In this document: positions 1 through 8,381 of the stretch, piece by piece
How positions within the stretch are numbered: the stretch's first letter is position 1
How the letters are laid out: each line of letters begins with the position of its first letter
Notes under the pieces: model-generated
The model's input: the letters and a program-made list of their open reading frames with translations, nothing else
The model's database searches: none
Told to the model about the DNA's origin: nothing
Source of the DNA: JBAXGW01 sp037139195
GTDB lineage: Bacteria; Bacteroidota; Bacteroidia; Bacteroidales; JAHJDW01
Reading direction: 5' to 3'
Length of the DNA: 41,111 nucleotides
Assembly: GCA_037139195.1 (NCBI GenBank)
Contig: JBAXGW010000038.1
Location: forward strand, 1-41,111
Translations under genes and position numbers: made by a program

Positions 1-85
1 AATTATCAACATATCATATTTAATATCAATCAAATATACCCCGAACTCACGTTAATTAATAATTGTCACTTTCAAAATCCGCCAA

Positions 86-343
86 TTGAACAAACTGTTT
101 TTTAAGTATTATTTTGATGTAACGAGGATAAATATTCTTGTTTCAATAATAGTTGGATTGCAGGATATTGCAATTTGTTTTGGTACTTTTGGAGCATTAA
201 TTTCTTTTGTAATCTATCGATACTTCAAAAATGATCAATATTATTTTTATCTAAATCAAGGCTTTACTAAAACAGAATTAATGCTTAAGGTTTTTATGAT
301 TAATTTTACTATCTCCTTCATTCTGTATCTCCTTTTCTACTAA
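86..343 (+). CDS. Small membrane protein preceding an ABC ATPase
   Basis: Encodes about 85 residues with hydrophobic stretches near residues 15-43 and 66-84, so two or three membrane segments. I do not recognise a named family. It ends 11 bases before an ABC ATPase on the same strand, so it may be the membrane partner or a leftover permease piece of that transporter. The only in-frame start after the stop at 53-55 is TTG at 86, with no clear ribosome binding site. It could therefore be the in-frame tail of a gene broken upstream. Function unknown. Confidence 0.5.
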   Translation: MNKLFFKYYFDVTRINILVSIIVGLQDIAICFGTFGALISFVIYRYFKNDQYYFYLNQGFTKTELMLKVFMINFTISFILYLLFY

Positions 344-354
344 CAAAATATCAA

Positions 355-1014
355 ATGATAAACAGCCTTAAATTAGATTCTGTAGATATGCGATTTGGCA
401 AAAAACAAATTTTGACAAATGTTAATTTCACTTGCAATACTGGTGATGTTGTTGCAATTTTTGGCAGAAATGGTTCTGGCAAATCTACATTGTTGAAAAT
501 ACTGTTTGGCACACAAAAACCTAATAAAATAGAGCTTTACATAAATAATAGTAAGATTGAAAAAATAAGCACAAAAAACAAATTACTAGCCTATCTTCCA
601 CAAAACCCTTTTTTGCCAAAAGACATTACGGCAAGGCAAATAATTCAAATGTATTTTTCTGATGGAGAAACACAAGACAAATTGTTCTATTCGCCACTAA
701 TTAATAAAATTGAAAAGCAAAGAATTGGCGAACTTTCCTTAGGCGAACAAAAATACTTGGAATTTTTGCTTATCATTAATTTAAATCATCCTTTCATCTT
801 GCTCGATGAGCCATTTACGATGTTAGAGCCAATGCAGATAGACTTGGTAAAAGATGTTTTAACAAAGCAGAAGAATGATAAAGGAATAATAATTACAGAC
901 CATTATTATCGTGATGTTTTTGAAATAGCAAATAAGAAAATCATTATAAAAGAAGGGGTTTCCCACGAAATTATAAATATGAGTGAATTAGCTGATTATG
1001 GCTATATTTCTTAA
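355..1014 (+). CDS. ABC transporter ATP-binding protein
   Basis: A 219-residue stand-alone nucleotide-binding domain that would hydrolyse ATP to drive a membrane partner. Visible motifs are Walker A GRNGSGKST (about residues 37-45), signature LSLGEQK (about 127-133), Walker B FILLDEP (about 146-152) and the switch His in ITDHYY. Length is normal for a single-domain ATPase. The only adjacent membrane protein is the small one just upstream; no complete permease is visible here. Substrate cannot be inferred. Confidence 0.88.
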   Translation: MINSLKLDSVDMRFGKKQILTNVNFTCNTGDVVAIFGRNGSGKSTLLKILFGTQKPNKIELYINNSKIEKISTKNKLLAYLPQNPFLPKDITARQIIQMYFSDGETQDKLFYSPLINKIEKQRIGELSLGEQKYLEFLLIINLNHPFILLDEPFTMLEPMQIDLVKDVLTKQKNDKGIIITDHYYRDVFEIANKKIIIKEGVSHEIINMSELADYGYIS

Positions 1015-1064
1015 ATAAATTGAGAATTATTTTCAAGAAAAATATTGATAATTCCAAACAGTTT

Positions 1065-1496
1065 CTACAAATACCACTCAACTGCTTTTTCAATAATCAT
1101 TTTGTGGTCGAAGGCCATTTCGGGCAGGGCATTTATATCAAACCATTGTGCATCGGCAGCATCGTCGTTGGCTTTTATTTTACAGTTATTTTCATTAGTA
1201 AAACCCACGAAAATTGTGCTTATTGTTCTATGTCTAGGGTCTCTTCCAATTGCATCAAAAGTGTAAAATTGGCTTAGCGCAACATTGCCAAGTCCAGTTT
1301 CTTCTTCCAATTCTCTATGAGCAGCATCAATCAAGGTTTCGTCCATATCCATAAAGCCACCTGGTATTGCCCACAATCCTTCAAAAGGATAATTTTTTCT
1401 TTTAATTAACAATACGCTCCAAGAACTTTCTTGTTTAAAAAAAACGAGCGCATCAACGGTAACTGCAGCACGAGGATAATCGTAAGTAAATGACAT
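1065..1496 (-). CDS. Nudix hydrolase
   Basis: A 143-residue Nudix protein. The Nudix box GX5EX7REUXEEXGU is intact: GGFMDMDE followed by RELEEETGL at about residues 46-68, giving the Mg-binding glutamates. It would hydrolyse a nucleoside diphosphate linked to another moiety; the overall pattern resembles the ADP-ribose pyrophosphatase branch, but substrate is uncertain. It is the last gene of a three-gene minus-strand operon (CBS protein, hydrolase, Nudix) with gaps of 4-5 bases, and it converges on the ABC ATPase. Confidence 0.88.
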   Translation of the reverse strand: MSFTYDYPRAAVTVDALVFFKQESSWSVLLIKRKNYPFEGLWAIPGGFMDMDETLIDAAHRELEEETGLGNVALSQFYTFDAIGRDPRHRTISTIFVGFTNENNCKIKANDDAADAQWFDINALPEMAFDHKMIIEKAVEWYL

Positions 1497-1501
1497 GAAA
1501 T

Positions 1502-2425
1502 TTATTTTAATGTTTTTTTAATGTAATTGCTAATCAAATCAGGGTGAGTTTCCATTGGGCAATGTCCAGCTCCTTCAATAATATACATTTCGGAGTTTGG
1601 TGTTTTGCTAAATGCCTTTTTGCCATATTTTATGTCTATCCATTTATCGCAGTCGCCCCAAATAAAGGTAGACGGAATATTTTTAATTTTAGAAATATCA
1701 ATATAGCTTTCTTTTGCTCTTGCCATGTCGAAAAGCAGGTTAGTGGTATGCTTAATTTTAAATGGTTTTAAATAACCAATAATATCTTTTCTATTGGGCT
1801 TTGAGGCATACGCGGAACGTAAAAGTATTCTTACTCCAATTTTGTTGATTAAAAATGTTTTCAATAAGCAAGATATTGTGTTTTCTGAGAATTTGCTATA
1901 GTTTCTCGATTTAACGGGTATTGTATCTTGAAATAAACAACCGTCAACATAAACAAAATTTCTTGTCTTTTCGGGTTTTTGAGCTCCCATCGCCGCAATA
2001 ACGCTACCACCCATCGAATGGCCAACTAGCGTCCATGGCAAAGTGTCGTTAGCACTGCTATCGATTGAATCTAATATTTGCCAAATCCACTTTGCTCGGT
2101 TAGATGTAGAATGATTAATGTTTCTTTCTCGTCCACTATAGCCAAATCCCGGCAAATCAATAGAAACAATCTTTGCAGAGTCGGAAAAATATGGATAAAT
2201 TTTTCGCCAACTAAAGGTTGAGCCACCCATCCCATGAACAAATACTATTTTATGCGAAAAGTTTTTGGGTTCCCAAAGTCTAAAATGGATTGAAAGTGAA
2301 TCAATATTGGCATAATTACTCTCAGCAAAAGGCATTTCGATAGAATTATTTTTCTTTGAAAGCATACAACCAAATATTGAAAAACTTAGGATTAAATAAA
2401 TTATATGCGAAACAATCTTTTGCAA
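1502..2425 (-). CDS. Alpha/beta hydrolase, probable lipoprotein
   Basis: A 307-residue alpha/beta-hydrolase fold protein. It has an N-terminal hydrophobic stretch ending in a lipobox-like IFGC at about residues 17-20, so it is probably anchored to a membrane as a lipoprotein. Visible are the oxyanion-loop motif VHGMGG, the nucleophile elbow GHSMGG (Ser about 137), an acid near WGDCDKWID and the catalytic His in GAGHCPMETH near the C-terminus. The triad is complete, so it should be an active esterase, lipase or related hydrolase. It sits between the CBS protein and the Nudix gene in one operon. Substrate unknown. Confidence 0.85.
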   Translation of the reverse strand: MQKIVSHIIYLILSFSIFGCMLSKKNNSIEMPFAESNYANIDSLSIHFRLWEPKNFSHKIVFVHGMGGSTFSWRKIYPYFSDSAKIVSIDLPGFGYSGRERNINHSTSNRAKWIWQILDSIDSSANDTLPWTLVGHSMGGSVIAAMGAQKPEKTRNFVYVDGCLFQDTIPVKSRNYSKFSENTISCLLKTFLINKIGVRILLRSAYASKPNRKDIIGYLKPFKIKHTTNLLFDMARAKESYIDISKIKNIPSTFIWGDCDKWIDIKYGKKAFSKTPNSEMYIIEGAGHCPMETHPDLISNYIKKTLK

Positions 2426-2429
2426 GCGC

Positions 2430-3095
2430 TTAAATATTTAAATAATTAAGAAAAGAATCGTATCGATCTCTTAAATCTTCTTCATAATCACCTTCATCAA
2501 AAGATGCTTTTACAATATAATCGTAACGATGAAAAGTTTGTAGTATTGGAGCAACATCGGTTTTATTAATTTTCAAGGTTACTTCTATTTGCATCGAATC
2601 ATCAGATGTGATTACAAAAAGGCTTAATATTTTTGCATCGTTGGATTCAACTATCTGAGCAATTTGTTGTAATGAATAATCGTGAATTCCCATTTCCAAA
2701 ACTATAATCCCACCTGGGTTTTGAACAGCAAATAGCTTTGAAGCATAATCAATAATGCTATTTTGAGTTATTACTCCTAAAAAAATATTTGTTTTCTCGT
2801 CTAAAACAGGAACTATTGTTAGTTTTAAATCGCTAGCAATTCTAATAACATCATAAATGTGTTGGTTTTGATTGACATAAGGTCTGTTTAATGATAAAGT
2901 ATGGTTCCCAACAACTTCATTAGGTTCATTTAATGAATAAATGTCATTTTCGGAAATTAATCCTAAAAACTCTTCGTTATTTACAATTGGTATATGAGCT
3001 ACTTTGAATTCTTCCATCAACGACAATGCTTTTGAAGCAAAATCAGATGTTCTAAGGGGAATAATAGTATTTGAAATAATATCTTTTGGAATCAT
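2430..3095 (-). CDS. CBS-domain protein
   Basis: A 221-residue soluble protein. Two tandem CBS motifs occupy about residues 1-130 (for example VAHIPIVNNEEFLGLISENDIYS and a second copy around LTIVPVLDEKTNIFLGVITQNSI). The C-terminal 80 residues resemble an ACT-like or ferredoxin-like regulatory fold. CBS pairs usually bind adenine nucleotides and gate a partner; no catalytic domain is attached. It is the first gene of the operon continuing into the hydrolase and Nudix genes, with its own promoter upstream (box 3128-3135). Confidence 0.85.
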   Translation of the reverse strand: MIPKDIISNTIIPLRTSDFASKALSLMEEFKVAHIPIVNNEEFLGLISENDIYSLNEPNEVVGNHTLSLNRPYVNQNQHIYDVIRIASDLKLTIVPVLDEKTNIFLGVITQNSIIDYASKLFAVQNPGGIIVLEMGIHDYSLQQIAQIVESNDAKILSLFVITSDDSMQIEVTLKINKTDVAPILQTFHRYDYIVKASFDEGDYEEDLRDRYDSFLNYLNI

Positions 3096-3127
3096 AGTTT
3101 AATACTCTTTTGGTCAATTTGCATGTA

Positions 3128-3158
3128 CAAACCTACTGTAAAAATATAGTAAATACAA
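3128..3158 (-). promoter_or_regulatory. Promoter of the CBS-hydrolase-Nudix operon
   Basis: On the minus strand TAGGTTTG (3135-3128) is a perfect match to the Bacteroidota -7 box TAnnTTTG. A TTG -33 element lies at 3158-3156, exactly 20 bases upstream. Transcription should start near 3121, leaving a leader of about 25 bases before the ATG at 3095. Confidence 0.65.
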
Positions 3159-3320
3159 TTATAAAAAAATAATTCATAAAAAATTGCCGATAAATAAATA
3201 AAAATACGTACTTTTATTGTATTGAAAGAGCAAAGCGAGAAATATATTTTTCAACAATGTATTAATTTAATAAAAATGTTTCGCATTTTTGCACATTCAA
3301 ATAACAACTAGAGTTGAAAC

Positions 3321-4034
3321 ATGACTAAATTAAGTGTAAACATCAATAAAATTGCAACAATCAGAAATGCCAGAGGCGGAAATATGCCTGATTTAATTAA
3401 AATGGCACTTGATTGTGAAAAGTTTGGAGCAGAAGGAATTACTGTTCATCCTCGACCTGATGAAAGACATGTTAGATATAAAGATGTATTTGAACTAAAG
3501 CCAGTTTTAAAAACGGAATTTAATATTGAAGGGTATCCATCCCCAGATTTTATTAATCTTGTAAAATCAATAAAACCTGCACAAGTTACCTTAGTTCCCG
3601 ATGCCCCCGATGCTATTACATCTAATGCAGGCTGGGATTTGATAAAAAATGAAAGATTTCTTACCGAAATAATTGAAGAATTAAAATCATTTGGTATTCG
3701 CACTTCTTTATTTCTCGATCCTGTAATTGATATGATTAAGGCGGCTTCTAACACAGGTACTGACAGAATTGAGCTATATACTGAGGCTTATGCAGTTGGA
3801 TACGCTAAAGATAAAGATAAAGCAATACTTCCTTATATTGAAGCTGCCAAATGTGCTTATGACATTGGCATTGGCTTAAATGCAGGGCATGATTTAAACT
3901 TGCATAATTTGCATTTCTTCAAGCAAAATATTAAAGGTTTAAGAGAAGTTTCTATTGGACACGCCTTAATATCGGATGCTTTGTACTTTGGAATGGAAAA
4001 AACAATACAATTATACCTTGACGAGTTGAAATAA
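3321..4034 (+). CDS. pdxJ: Pyridoxine 5'-phosphate synthase
   Basis: A 237-residue TIM-barrel enzyme of the DXP-dependent vitamin B6 pathway. It condenses 1-deoxy-D-xylulose 5-phosphate with 3-amino-2-oxopropyl phosphate to give pyridoxine 5'-phosphate. The N-terminus LSVNINKIATIRNARGG and the segment ITVHPRPDERHVR are family signatures carrying active-site His and Arg. The C-terminal GLNAGHDLN contributes another active-site His. Length is typical. It is followed after 11 bases by an alpha/beta hydrolase, probably cotranscribed, and diverges from the CBS operon. A weak -7 box (CATTTTTG, 3284-3291) lies upstream. Confidence 0.95.
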   Translation: MTKLSVNINKIATIRNARGGNMPDLIKMALDCEKFGAEGITVHPRPDERHVRYKDVFELKPVLKTEFNIEGYPSPDFINLVKSIKPAQVTLVPDAPDAITSNAGWDLIKNERFLTEIIEELKSFGIRTSLFLDPVIDMIKAASNTGTDRIELYTEAYAVGYAKDKDKAILPYIEAAKCAYDIGIGLNAGHDLNLHNLHFFKQNIKGLREVSIGHALISDALYFGMEKTIQLYLDELK

Positions 4035-4045
4035 TTTCTGTTTCA

Positions 4046-4810
4046 ATGAAATTAAATTTTATTAAATTAGGAGCAGGTGAGCCATTGATTATTCTACATG
4101 GTTTATTTGGTATGCTTGATAATTGGATGACTTTAGGAAAAAGGTTTTCAGAAAACTATGAAGTTTATTTGATAGATCAACGAAACCACGGCAAATCGCC
4201 ACATTGCGAAAGTCATACATATTCTGATCTTTGTGAAGATTTAGATTTGTTTATCAAAAACAATAATATTGTTAATCCTAGTTTGATAGGTCATTCGATG
4301 GGAGGGAAGGTAGTTATGAATTATGCCTTGAACTACAATCAACAATTAGCTAAAATAATAGTAGCTGATATTGCCCCAAGAAACTACAGTGTTCATTACC
4401 TTGATATTGTTGATACAATATTTAAAATTGACATTAAGTGTATTACATCAAGAGCAGAAGCCGAAAATACTATTACAAATCTTGGGGTTTCAGTTCCAAT
4501 AACTCAATTTTTACTAAAAAATCTTGAACGTATTAGTTCAAATTCTTTCAAATGGAAGTTTAATTTAGAGGCGATTTCTGCGAATAGAGAAAACTTAGGA
4601 GTTGAAATATTATCAACAAATAAATTTGAAAACCCTGCATTATTTTTAAAAGGAGGAAATTCAAATTATATCAAAAATAGTGATAATGAGCTAATTCTTA
4701 AATATTTTAAAAATTGTCAAATAGAAACCATTCCTAATGCAGGGCATTGGGTTCATGCCGATGAGCCCGAATTATTTTATGAGAAGGTAAATGATTTTCT
4801 TGGAAAATAG
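4046..4810 (+). CDS. Alpha/beta hydrolase (YbfF-like esterase)
   Basis: A 254-residue cytoplasmic alpha/beta hydrolase. Visible elements: HGLFGMLDNW oxyanion region at about residues 19-28, DQRNHGKSP strand-loop, nucleophile elbow GHSMGGK (Ser about 88) and terminal NAGHWVHADEPE with the catalytic His. This pattern is that of the YbfF/ABHD11 acyl esterase group. It follows pdxJ by 11 bases. Physiological substrate is not evident. Confidence 0.88.
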   Translation: MKLNFIKLGAGEPLIILHGLFGMLDNWMTLGKRFSENYEVYLIDQRNHGKSPHCESHTYSDLCEDLDLFIKNNNIVNPSLIGHSMGGKVVMNYALNYNQQLAKIIVADIAPRNYSVHYLDIVDTIFKIDIKCITSRAEAENTITNLGVSVPITQFLLKNLERISSNSFKWKFNLEAISANRENLGVEILSTNKFENPALFLKGGNSNYIKNSDNELILKYFKNCQIETIPNAGHWVHADEPELFYEKVNDFLGK

Positions 4811-4851
4811 ATTCTTAATAATTTCATTTATAAACAAAATACCTCATAATA

Positions 4852-5226
4852 ATGAGTAAGTCGGATATCAATAAAAGTATAACTGATCAGATTGAATCTT
4901 TAAATTTTATCAAAACAGCTTTTCTGTATAAATCTGTAATCATTAAAGACTATAACAATTTAAATGAAATTGAAAATAAGTTGTCAATTTCAAAAATGGG
5001 ATTTTTTGTTTATCTCATTTCGAGTATTGTATGCGGTGGATTGCTTTATATTGCTGGCTTTGCACAAGTATTTGAGTTTAGTTTTGCAAATTTGTCTAAG
5101 TCTGGATTGCTGATAATTGTTACATTTGGAACAATTGCACAAGCTTGGAGGCAAAATATTGTTATTGAACGCTTGAAAATGATTAAATTTTTATTGAGTT
5201 TGAAGGTGGAATTAGAAAAAGAATAA
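4852..5226 (+). CDS. Small two-helix membrane protein
   Basis: A 124-residue hypothetical protein. The N-terminal 45 residues are hydrophilic and helical-looking, then two membrane segments (about 48-70 and 78-97) and a basic, charged C-terminal helix. No catalytic motif and no family I recognise. It follows the esterase by 41 bases and ends two bases before the convergent TSUP gene, so the 3' ends nearly touch. Confidence 0.65.
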   Translation: MSKSDINKSITDQIESLNFIKTAFLYKSVIIKDYNNLNEIENKLSISKMGFFVYLISSIVCGGLLYIAGFAQVFEFSFANLSKSGLLIIVTFGTIAQAWRQNIVIERLKMIKFLLSLKVELEKE

Positions 5227-5228
5227 AC

Positions 5229-6017
5229 CTATTTCACAAACTCACCTATCAGCATCTTCAAATCAATAATTCCAAGTAAATCAGATGCGAAGATAATTAT
5301 TACCGTTACAATTACCCAACGAACAAATCCAGCGCCCCATGTAACAGCATATTTTGATGCATAGTAAGCTCCAATAACATTGCCAATTGAGTGAACTAAT
5401 CCGTACTGATAATTAACTTTGCCTTCTAGCATAAAAACTAATAAACTTGCAGGTGTATAAGCCAATACTATAAAACTTTTTATTGCATTCCCTTTCACTA
5501 CGTCGTAACCAGCGCCCAAAACAATTGCCGAAAGCAAGAAATATCCTACTCCAACATGTACATAGCCACCATAAATACCAATAATAAAAAAAAGAATCCA
5601 AAGTTTAATGGATATTTTTTTTTCAAGAATATCAGGCTGCCCTTTTAACCATTTCTCAGGGTTGTATAAAATGAAGAAAAGCATAATCAACATTACTATG
5701 CCAATGGAAATACGTATTGCTTCTTCATTTATGTCGACAGCAATTTTCGCTCCTAAAACAGAGCCAATAACAGCCGGTATTGCAAGTGTTATGGCTTTTC
5801 TGAAATCTAGTATTTTTTGTTTTCTAAAACTAACAACAGAAACAATATTTTGTATTGCAACTGCTATACGGTTTGTCCCGTTGGCAATATCTGCAGGCAA
5901 TCCAACGCCAAACATAAAAACGGAAAATGAAATAACTGTTCCTCCACCAGCAAGGGTATTAATGAATCCTACTAGGACTCCTGAAACGATTAATATTGCT
6001 ATTTCTATCCAACTCAT
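5229..6017 (-). CDS. TSUP-family permease (TauE/SafE)
   Basis: A 262-residue integral membrane protein with about eight hydrophobic segments. It carries TSUP features: an N-terminal half with INTLAGGGTVISF and a second repeat half with GYVHVGVGYFLLS. The family exports or imports sulfite, sulfoacetate, thiosulfate or other small organosulfur anions, so substrate is not fixed. The gene lies downstream of the MsbA-like exporter on the same strand, separated by a 98-base repeat-bearing spacer. Confidence 0.85.
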   Translation of the reverse strand: MSWIEIAILIVSGVLVGFINTLAGGGTVISFSVFMFGVGLPADIANGTNRIAVAIQNIVSVVSFRKQKILDFRKAITLAIPAVIGSVLGAKIAVDINEEAIRISIGIVMLIMLFFILYNPEKWLKGQPDILEKKISIKLWILFFIIGIYGGYVHVGVGYFLLSAIVLGAGYDVVKGNAIKSFIVLAYTPASLLVFMLEGKVNYQYGLVHSIGNVIGAYYASKYAVTWGAGFVRWVIVTVIIIFASDLLGIIDLKMLIGEFVK

Positions 6018-6022
6018 TTTTT

Positions 6023-6114
6023 ATGGTTCACGGTAAATGGTTCACGGTAAATGGTTCAAAAAAAGAATTACTAACAAAAGAAACCCTTTACCCTGCACCT
6101 TTTACCATTTGCCG
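6023..6114. repeat. 14-bp tandem repeat with a partial inverted copy
   Basis: ATGGTTCACGGTAA occurs at 6023-6036 and 6037-6050, with a partial third copy ATGGTTCA at 6051-6058. Further on, ACCATTTGCCG (6104-6114) is complementary, with one mismatch, to CGGTAAATGGT (6031-6041). Transcripts through the TSUP/msbA spacer could therefore form a stem. The inverted arm ends two bases before the msbA stop codon. Confidence 0.7.
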
Positions 6115-6115
6115 A

Positions 6116-7948
6116 TTAACTGAAAGATTGCATGTCGCATAGGCGCTTATAAACTCTATCCAAATCTATCAACTCTTGATGTGTGCCTCGTTCAACAATT
6201 TCGCCCTGTTGCAAAACAATAATTTCGTCAGCATGCTGAATCGTTGATAAACGATGGGCTATTACTACCGAAGTTCTATTCTGCATTAATTTATAGATAG
6301 CTTCTTGAACCAACTTTTCCGATTCTGTGTCTAAAGCCGATGTAGCTTCATCTAAAATCATTATTGGTGGGTTTTTCAGAACGGCTCTGGCAATACTTAT
6401 TCGTTGTCTTTGACCTCCAGAAAGCTTGCTTCCTCTATCGCCTATAAATGTTTCATATCCATTTTCCATTTGTTCTATGAACTCATGAGCATTGGCTATT
6501 TTAGCGGCTTCAATTACTCTTTCCAAAGTTATATCTTTCATTCCAAAGGCAATATTGTTTAAAACGCTATCGTTAAATAATATGGATTCCTGAGAAACAA
6601 TTCCCATCAAGCCCCTAACATCAGATATTTTATAGTCTTTTATATTATTGCCATCAATCAGCAATTCACCTTCAATACAATCGTAAAAACGTGGAAGCAA
6701 ATCTGCAAGCGTAGATTTTCCACCACCCGAAGGTCCAACCAATGCGATAGTTTTTCCTTTGCTAATTTCTAAATTAATATTTTTCAGTACATATTCTTTC
6801 TCGTAAATAAACGAAACGTTTTTATATTCAATCTTTTTGTCGAAATCTTTTTTCTCAATTGCATTTTCTTTTTCAATAATTTTTTCCTCTGCATTTAATA
6901 TTTCGTTCACACGCTCAACCGATGCAACGCCTTTTTGAATATTGTAAAATGCCGAAGAAAAGGATTTTGCAGGTGGTATTATTTGTGAAAACACCGCCAA
7001 ATACATGATTAATGAAGATGGACTAAGCTCCTTGCCTGAAGAACTAATTACTAAATTGCCCCCAAACCATAAAATAATAACCACCACTAATGTTCCCAGG
7101 AATTCACTTAAAGGGGATGCTAAATCACGTTTTCGGTAAAGTCTAATGCCAAGTATAGTATATCTTTGATTGATTCCTTTGAATTTTTTATGTGTGTAAT
7201 CAATTGCATTAAATGCCTTAATGATTCGAAGACCTGAAATAGTTTCTTCAATAGTTGAAAGAATAACTCCCATTTGAGTTTGTACTTTAGTTGAGGTGCG
7301 TTTTAAACTTCTGCCTATTCTAGCAATTAGAAATCCAGTAACTGGCAATAGCACAAATGCGAATAATGTTAATTGTGGGCTGATTACAAACAGTGAAACG
7401 ATGAAAATTAGGATTGAAATGGGGTCTCTAAATATCATTTCAAGTGAAGACATGATAGACCATTCAATTTCCTGAACATCACTTGTCATTCTAGACATTA
7501 TATCGCCTTTGCGTTGTTCGGAATAATAAGAGAGCGGTAGAATAAGGATTTTCTTTAATATGTCGTTTCGAATATCTTTAACTACACCATTTCTGATAGG
7601 TGCTAAATAGAACATTGCTAGATATCTGAATAAATTTTTGATAAACACACACACTACAACAAGAATGCAAATAAATAGAAGAGCCTCAACTTTCCCTCCT
7701 GATTTAATTAATGCCCCAATTTGATAGTTGAAAAAATTGACTAATGCGTCTTTGTTAAAGGCAAATTCGGGTTTTACTAAAGTTGTTTCTGTAATCTTTT
7801 TATCGTCGAAAAGAATTTGCAAAAATGGCACTATTGCCGTAAGAGAAAACAAAGAAAAAAATACAGATAAAATATTAAACCCTATATTTAGTAGTGCTAA
7901 ACCCCAGTAAGGAATAACATATTTGAGAATTGTAGAGACCTTTTTCAT
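6116..7948 (-). CDS. ABC exporter, MsbA-like (fused TMD-NBD)
   Basis: About 610 residues: a six-helix transmembrane domain (about 1-330) fused to an ATPase domain. The ATPase has Walker A GPSGGGKST, signature LSGGQRQR, Walker B IMILDEATSALD and switch AHRLS. In Bacteroidota such half-transporters are annotated as MsbA-type lipid A or lipid flippases; drug export cannot be excluded. I choose ATG at 7948 over the in-frame TTG at 7957 because that TTG lies inside the promoter box TATATTTG (7962-7955). The gene diverges from rbfA. Confidence 0.9.
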   Translation of the reverse strand: MKKVSTILKYVIPYWGLALLNIGFNILSVFFSLFSLTAIVPFLQILFDDKKITETTLVKPEFAFNKDALVNFFNYQIGALIKSGGKVEALLFICILVVVCVFIKNLFRYLAMFYLAPIRNGVVKDIRNDILKKILILPLSYYSEQRKGDIMSRMTSDVQEIEWSIMSSLEMIFRDPISILIFIVSLFVISPQLTLFAFVLLPVTGFLIARIGRSLKRTSTKVQTQMGVILSTIEETISGLRIIKAFNAIDYTHKKFKGINQRYTILGIRLYRKRDLASPLSEFLGTLVVVIILWFGGNLVISSSGKELSPSSLIMYLAVFSQIIPPAKSFSSAFYNIQKGVASVERVNEILNAEEKIIEKENAIEKKDFDKKIEYKNVSFIYEKEYVLKNINLEISKGKTIALVGPSGGGKSTLADLLPRFYDCIEGELLIDGNNIKDYKISDVRGLMGIVSQESILFNDSVLNNIAFGMKDITLERVIEAAKIANAHEFIEQMENGYETFIGDRGSKLSGGQRQRISIARAVLKNPPIMILDEATSALDTESEKLVQEAIYKLMQNRTSVVIAHRLSTIQHADEIIVLQQGEIVERGTHQELIDLDRVYKRLCDMQSFS

Positions 7949-7954
7949 AACCTG

Positions 7955-7962
7955 CAAATATA
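7955..7962 (-). promoter_or_regulatory. -7 box of the msbA-like gene
   Basis: On the minus strand TATATTTG fits TAnnTTTG. Its last base is six bases from the ATG at 7948, so transcription should begin at or next to the start codon and the mRNA is probably leaderless. Confidence 0.6.
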
Positions 7963-8025
7963 AGTTAATTAATAGTCAAATTCAGAAATTCTTGTCAAAA
8001 AAATGCATCATTAAGAACAAAATTA

Positions 8026-8033
8026 TATCTTTG
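8026..8033 (+). promoter_or_regulatory. -7 box of rbfA
   Basis: TATCTTTG fits TAnnTTTG and ends five bases before the rbfA ATG at 8039. As for the divergent msbA promoter about 63 bases away, a leaderless or near-leaderless transcript is expected. Confidence 0.6.
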
Positions 8034-8038
8034 TATTC

Positions 8039-8377
8039 ATGGAATCAACTAGACAAGCAAAAGTAGGTAGACTTATACAAAAAGATATAAGTGCAATTAT
8101 ACAAAGAATTTCAAAAGAAATTTTTAGCGGAACGCTTATCACCGTTACTCGTGTAAAAGTTACACCAGATTTAATGATGGCAAGAGTGAATTTAAGTGTT
8201 TTTGGTAAAACACCAAAAGAAGCTGTAATTGCTCATTTTATTTCAATTAAAAGTGAAGTGCGATTTGAATTAGGACGTATGGTAAAAAATCAACTCAGAT
8301 GCATTCCAACTCTTGAGTTTTACATCGACGACTCTTTGGATTATATTGATAATATTGACCGCTTACTAAAAAGCTAA
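8039..8377 (+). CDS. rbfA: Ribosome-binding factor A
   Basis: A 112-residue KH-fold protein that binds the 30S subunit during late 16S rRNA maturation. The N-terminus STRQAKVGRLIQKDISAII and the core TVTRVKVTPDLMMARVNLSVFG match the family. The C-terminal LRCIPTLEFYIDDSLDY is the usual RbfA ending. Length is typical. It is the first gene of a plus-strand run with the LolC/E-like permease, four bases downstream. Confidence 0.93.
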   Translation: MESTRQAKVGRLIQKDISAIIQRISKEIFSGTLITVTRVKVTPDLMMARVNLSVFGKTPKEAVIAHFISIKSEVRFELGRMVKNQLRCIPTLEFYIDDSLDYIDNIDRLLKS

Positions 8378-8381
8378 AATC

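Noticed and set aside
1015..1064. Terminator between the ABC ATPase and Nudix genes
   Set aside because: Only a four-base-pair weak stem around TTGA...TCAA is visible.
1045..1277. Plus-strand reading frames opposite the Nudix gene
   Set aside because: They are antisense shadows of a clear Nudix gene and show no family motif.
5413..6036. Reading frames overlapping the TSUP gene
   Set aside because: Both lie within or opposite the TSUP coding sequence and have no independent support.
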